Shown here piece by piece: positions 21,428 through 23,087 of a DNA stretch of 23,087 nt. The stretch is from a virus. A program made the translations under genes and the position numbers. The notes beneath the pieces were generated by a model, which was not told the DNA's origin, ran no database searches, and saw only the letters and a list, made by a program, of their open reading frames with translations. Each line of letters starts with the position of its first letter. Position 1 is the stretch's first letter. The stretch covers positions 1 to 23,087 of the IMG/VR virus record IMGVR_UViG_3300032087_000969; one strand, given 5' to 3'.

Positions 21428-21456
21428 TTGACTTGCCGTGTTTGTTGTGCCATTCT
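21428..21456 (+). promoter_or_regulatory. Candidate promoter for the methyltransferase-like operon
   Basis: TTGACT (21428-21433) and CATTCT (21451-21456) are 17 bases apart, a reasonable sigma-70 pair, 45 bases before the start codon. The leader ends in the AGAAGGAG site of the recurring type. The TGTTTAC cluster lies just upstream. Confidence 0.5.
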
Positions 21457-21500
21457 CACAACCACACCACAAGTGTTTTATATTAGAAGGAGCTAAACTC

Positions 21501-22130
21501 ATGAAGGTACTTATTGGTTGCGAGACATCGGGTATTGTGCGCGATGCATTTTTGGAGAGGGGCCATGATGCGTGGTCCTGTGATCTGTTACCCTCGGACA
21601 CGCCGACCAACCGTCACATACAGGATGACATTCGGAACGTGATGCAGGATGACTGGGATTTATTGATGGTGGCACATCCACCATGCACGAGGTTGTGCAA
21701 TTCTGGTGTGCGTTGGTTATCGTCGCCGCCCCCGAACCGTACGCTCGAGGAGATGTGGCGTGAGTTGGACGAGGGCGCGGAGTTATTCTCTGCTGTTTGG
21801 AACGTGCCACATATCTCGATGGTTGCTGTTGAGAACCCTGTGATGCACAAGCATGCGAAGGCTCGGATCAGGAACTATGTGCCGTTTGCCCAGAGCATAC
21901 AGCCTTGGGAGTTTGCCAAGTCTGAGGACAGTGGCGACAATGTAAAGAAGCGCACATGTTTGTGGCTCAAGAACCTACCGAAGCTGAACCGCACTGGCAA
22001 TCTTGATGGATCGACGGCGCGTGATGAGTGTCACAAGTTACCGCCGAGCGCGGATCGTTGGAAGCTGCGGTCTAAATTTTACAAGGGCATTGCTGATGCG
22101 ATGGCTATGCAGTGGGGGGCTTTGGCATGA
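21501..22130 (+). CDS. Small cytosine-C5-methyltransferase-like protein lacking a recognition domain
   Basis: The product is 209 residues from ATG at 21501 (AGAAGGAG 7 bases before; an in-frame ATG at 21438 has no site). Motif I-like VLIGCETSGIVRDAF opens the SAM-binding fold, followed by WSCDLLPSD, the Pro-Cys motif HPPCTRLCNSG with Cys62, and VENP at 110-113 (motif VI). IQPWEFAK and KKRTCLWLKNLP lie at 133-160. These match a short phage and bacterial family usually annotated as DNA cytosine methyltransferase. At about 210 residues there is no room for a target-recognition domain, so activity and specificity are uncertain. Confidence 0.85.
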   Translation: MKVLIGCETSGIVRDAFLERGHDAWSCDLLPSDTPTNRHIQDDIRNVMQDDWDLLMVAHPPCTRLCNSGVRWLSSPPPNRTLEEMWRELDEGAELFSAVWNVPHISMVAVENPVMHKHAKARIRNYVPFAQSIQPWEFAKSEDSGDNVKKRTCLWLKNLPKLNRTGNLDGSTARDECHKLPPSADRWKLRSKFYKGIADAMAMQWGALA

Positions 22131-22450
22131 TTTTATTACAAGAGTATACGATCCGAGCGAACCGTGGTCGCCCTCGCATTTGGTTGGAGGGCAAGCGGTT
22201 GGTCGAAGCGGGTTACGAGCGCGGCGTTCGGTTTAACGTAATTCAATTACCGTTGCGTGATGGTGGCATGTTGTTGGTGCAGAATGAAGAGGGGACTGGC
22301 AAGCGCAAGGTATCGGGGAAGGGTGACCGCCCGATAGTTGACATCGTTGGAGCGGAGATTGTGAACAGCAAGTTGCGTGTTGGCGATGAGGTTGTGATCA
22401 CTTACGATTGTGATGTCAGAGAAATTTTAATCAGGAGGAAGGAAGTATGA
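22127..22450 (+). CDS. Small basic protein, possible partner of the methyltransferase-like gene
   Basis: The product is 107 residues from ATG at 22127, which overlaps the upstream TGA as ATGA; an in-frame ATG at 22112 is possible. It contains an RANRGRPRIWLEGKRLVEAG segment, a beta stretch with FNVIQLPLRDGGMLLVQNEE, then GKRKVSGKGDRPIVDI. The RGRPRIWLEG and KRKVSGK features recall, from memory, a small domain found at the N-terminus of some bacterial cytosine methyltransferases. Here it is a separate gene directly after the methyltransferase-like gene, so joint function is likely. Its own stop overlaps the next start. Confidence 0.7.
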   Translation: MILLQEYTIRANRGRPRIWLEGKRLVEAGYERGVRFNVIQLPLRDGGMLLVQNEEGTGKRKVSGKGDRPIVDIVGAEIVNSKLRVGDEVVITYDCDVREILIRRKEV

Positions 22451-22815
22451 ATATTAATCTGAAAGATTATCAGGCTGTCATCGGGCAACGCCGTGAGCCA
22501 CAGCGTCCAGTCTCAGTGGTGAACCAGACTAGTTCAGCGAATGCTTTCCCACCTCAAGAGCATCTCCACGAACTTGTCAAGGCGCTCAGTGCATCTGGCA
22601 CAGATGTCCGATCGCTCCGCCAGTTCCGTGAGAACTTTGCGATGTCTCGCTCCCTATCTTACGACGGGTCTAGCGAATCTCTGCAAGACAAGGGCTTCCG
22701 ATTTGAATTCAATCATAATTCTAACGTTGTGTCTCCCAAGATTCTGTACTCATATGTCTATTGTCTGAAGCGCATTAGTGTGACGGCTCAGGACGGACTC
22801 CAAGTGATGGCGTAA
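22447..22815 (+). CDS. Unrecognised 122-residue protein
   Basis: The frame starts at ATG 22447, overlapping the upstream TGA, with a strong AGGAGG site. The product begins MNINLKDYQAVIGQRREPQR. It has a helical middle (EHLHELVKALSASGTDVRSL) and a beta-looking C-terminal third (FRFEFNHN, SPKILYSYVYCLKRISVTA). It resembles no phage early gene I know. The upstream coupling argues for a genuine continuation of the operon, while the C-terminal part looks more like a virion beta protein. A junction inside the frame cannot be excluded. The function is not assigned. Confidence 0.55.
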   Translation: MNINLKDYQAVIGQRREPQRPVSVVNQTSSANAFPPQEHLHELVKALSASGTDVRSLRQFRENFAMSRSLSYDGSSESLQDKGFRFEFNHNSNVVSPKILYSYVYCLKRISVTAQDGLQVMA

Positions 22816-22861
22816 TGTAATTTTATCAAGCGCAAGAATTATCTAACACATCATTAAAGGA

Positions 22862-23087
22862 ATGGACAGCTCCACGATTCTTCAGAAGCGATTTCTCTCA
22901 ATCAATCCAGTTAATAGCGGCGAGGGAGTCTATGGTTATTCCAATGGATTGCCGCAATTAATCTTCAATCTCGGCAATACAGGTCTGCTCCAGACTAGCG
23001 AAGTCCGTTTGTCTTTTAATCTGCGAATAGTGGAATCGGGGGCAACAACAAACAATGTTGACCCAGCGAAGCAAGTCTCAGTCGGCT
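22862..23087 (+). CDS. 5' part of a beta-rich protein, possible capsid-type start, cut by window end
   Basis: The frame opens with ATG at 22862 and runs 75 codons to the edge without a stop. It reads MDSSTILQKRFLSINPVNSG, then EGVYGYSNGLPQLIFNLGNT, then GLLQTSEVRLSFNLRI. The order (Gly-rich turn, a strand ending in IFNL, a Gly-Leu-Leu turn, then a long amphipathic strand) recalls the N-terminal strands of double jelly-roll capsid proteins of non-tailed DNA viruses. That is pattern memory only. AAAGGA abuts the ATG, which is poor spacing for a bacterial ribosome site. Nothing else in the window suggests such a capsid gene. Confidence 0.55.
   Translation, partial: MDSSTILQKRFLSINPVNSGEGVYGYSNGLPQLIFNLGNTGLLQTSEVRLSFNLRIVESGATTNNVDPAKQVSVG

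Overview
The window looks like part of the genome of a tailed double-stranded DNA bacteriophage, most likely from a virome or metagenome and probably marine. It holds a phage packaging and capsid block (large and small terminase, portal, scaffold-like protein, HK97-type major capsid protein), a lysis group and many small overlapping genes. Both ends cut through open reading frames. There are no rRNA, tRNA, CRISPR or insertion-sequence signals. The host cannot be read from the sequence; base composition is intermediate, and a marine proteobacterium is an inference from the gene families.

The left 16.7 kb is one long leftward late block. In transcription order it runs: a GNAT-like acetyltransferase; a 1371-residue low-complexity protein; large terminase; portal; a group of small proteins; a lysis group (holin-like membrane proteins and a GH19 endolysin); a Cys-rich protein; a GroES-like co-chaperonin; scaffold; capsid-associated proteins; major capsid protein; a strong terminator; then three decoration-like proteins, two of them paralogues. 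Most genes abut or overlap by 1 to 8 bases, as expected of a translationally coupled operon. Tail genes are not seen and presumably lie beyond the left edge.

A 0.35-0.4 kb divergent intergenic region (about 16.69-17.09 kb) separates this block from a rightward cluster of small genes (17.09-20.11 kb). These carry a recurrent translation-initiation leader and are separated by short GC hairpins, some with T tracts. A promoter-like block recurs at three places, and 8-bp GC-rich repeats (GGTCGCAG and GGCCGCAG) lie in several of the gaps. The cluster has the look of early accessory genes; it includes a Cys-rich protein of unknown function.

A short leftward pair follows: a PD-(D/E)XK nuclease-like gene (20.16-20.60) and the small terminase (20.52-21.09), overlapping by 80 bp. 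The 0.4 kb gap to the right contains seven copies of TGTTTAC or its complement and is the best candidate for an origin or a repressor-binding region. From 21.5 kb a second rightward set begins with a small cytosine-C5-methyltransferase-like protein without a recognition domain and a 107-residue partner. The last 0.64 kb holds an unrecognised 122-residue ORF and the start of a beta-rich protein that does not look like tailed-phage material. It could be a truncated gene of another kind, or a sign that the contig is chimeric there.
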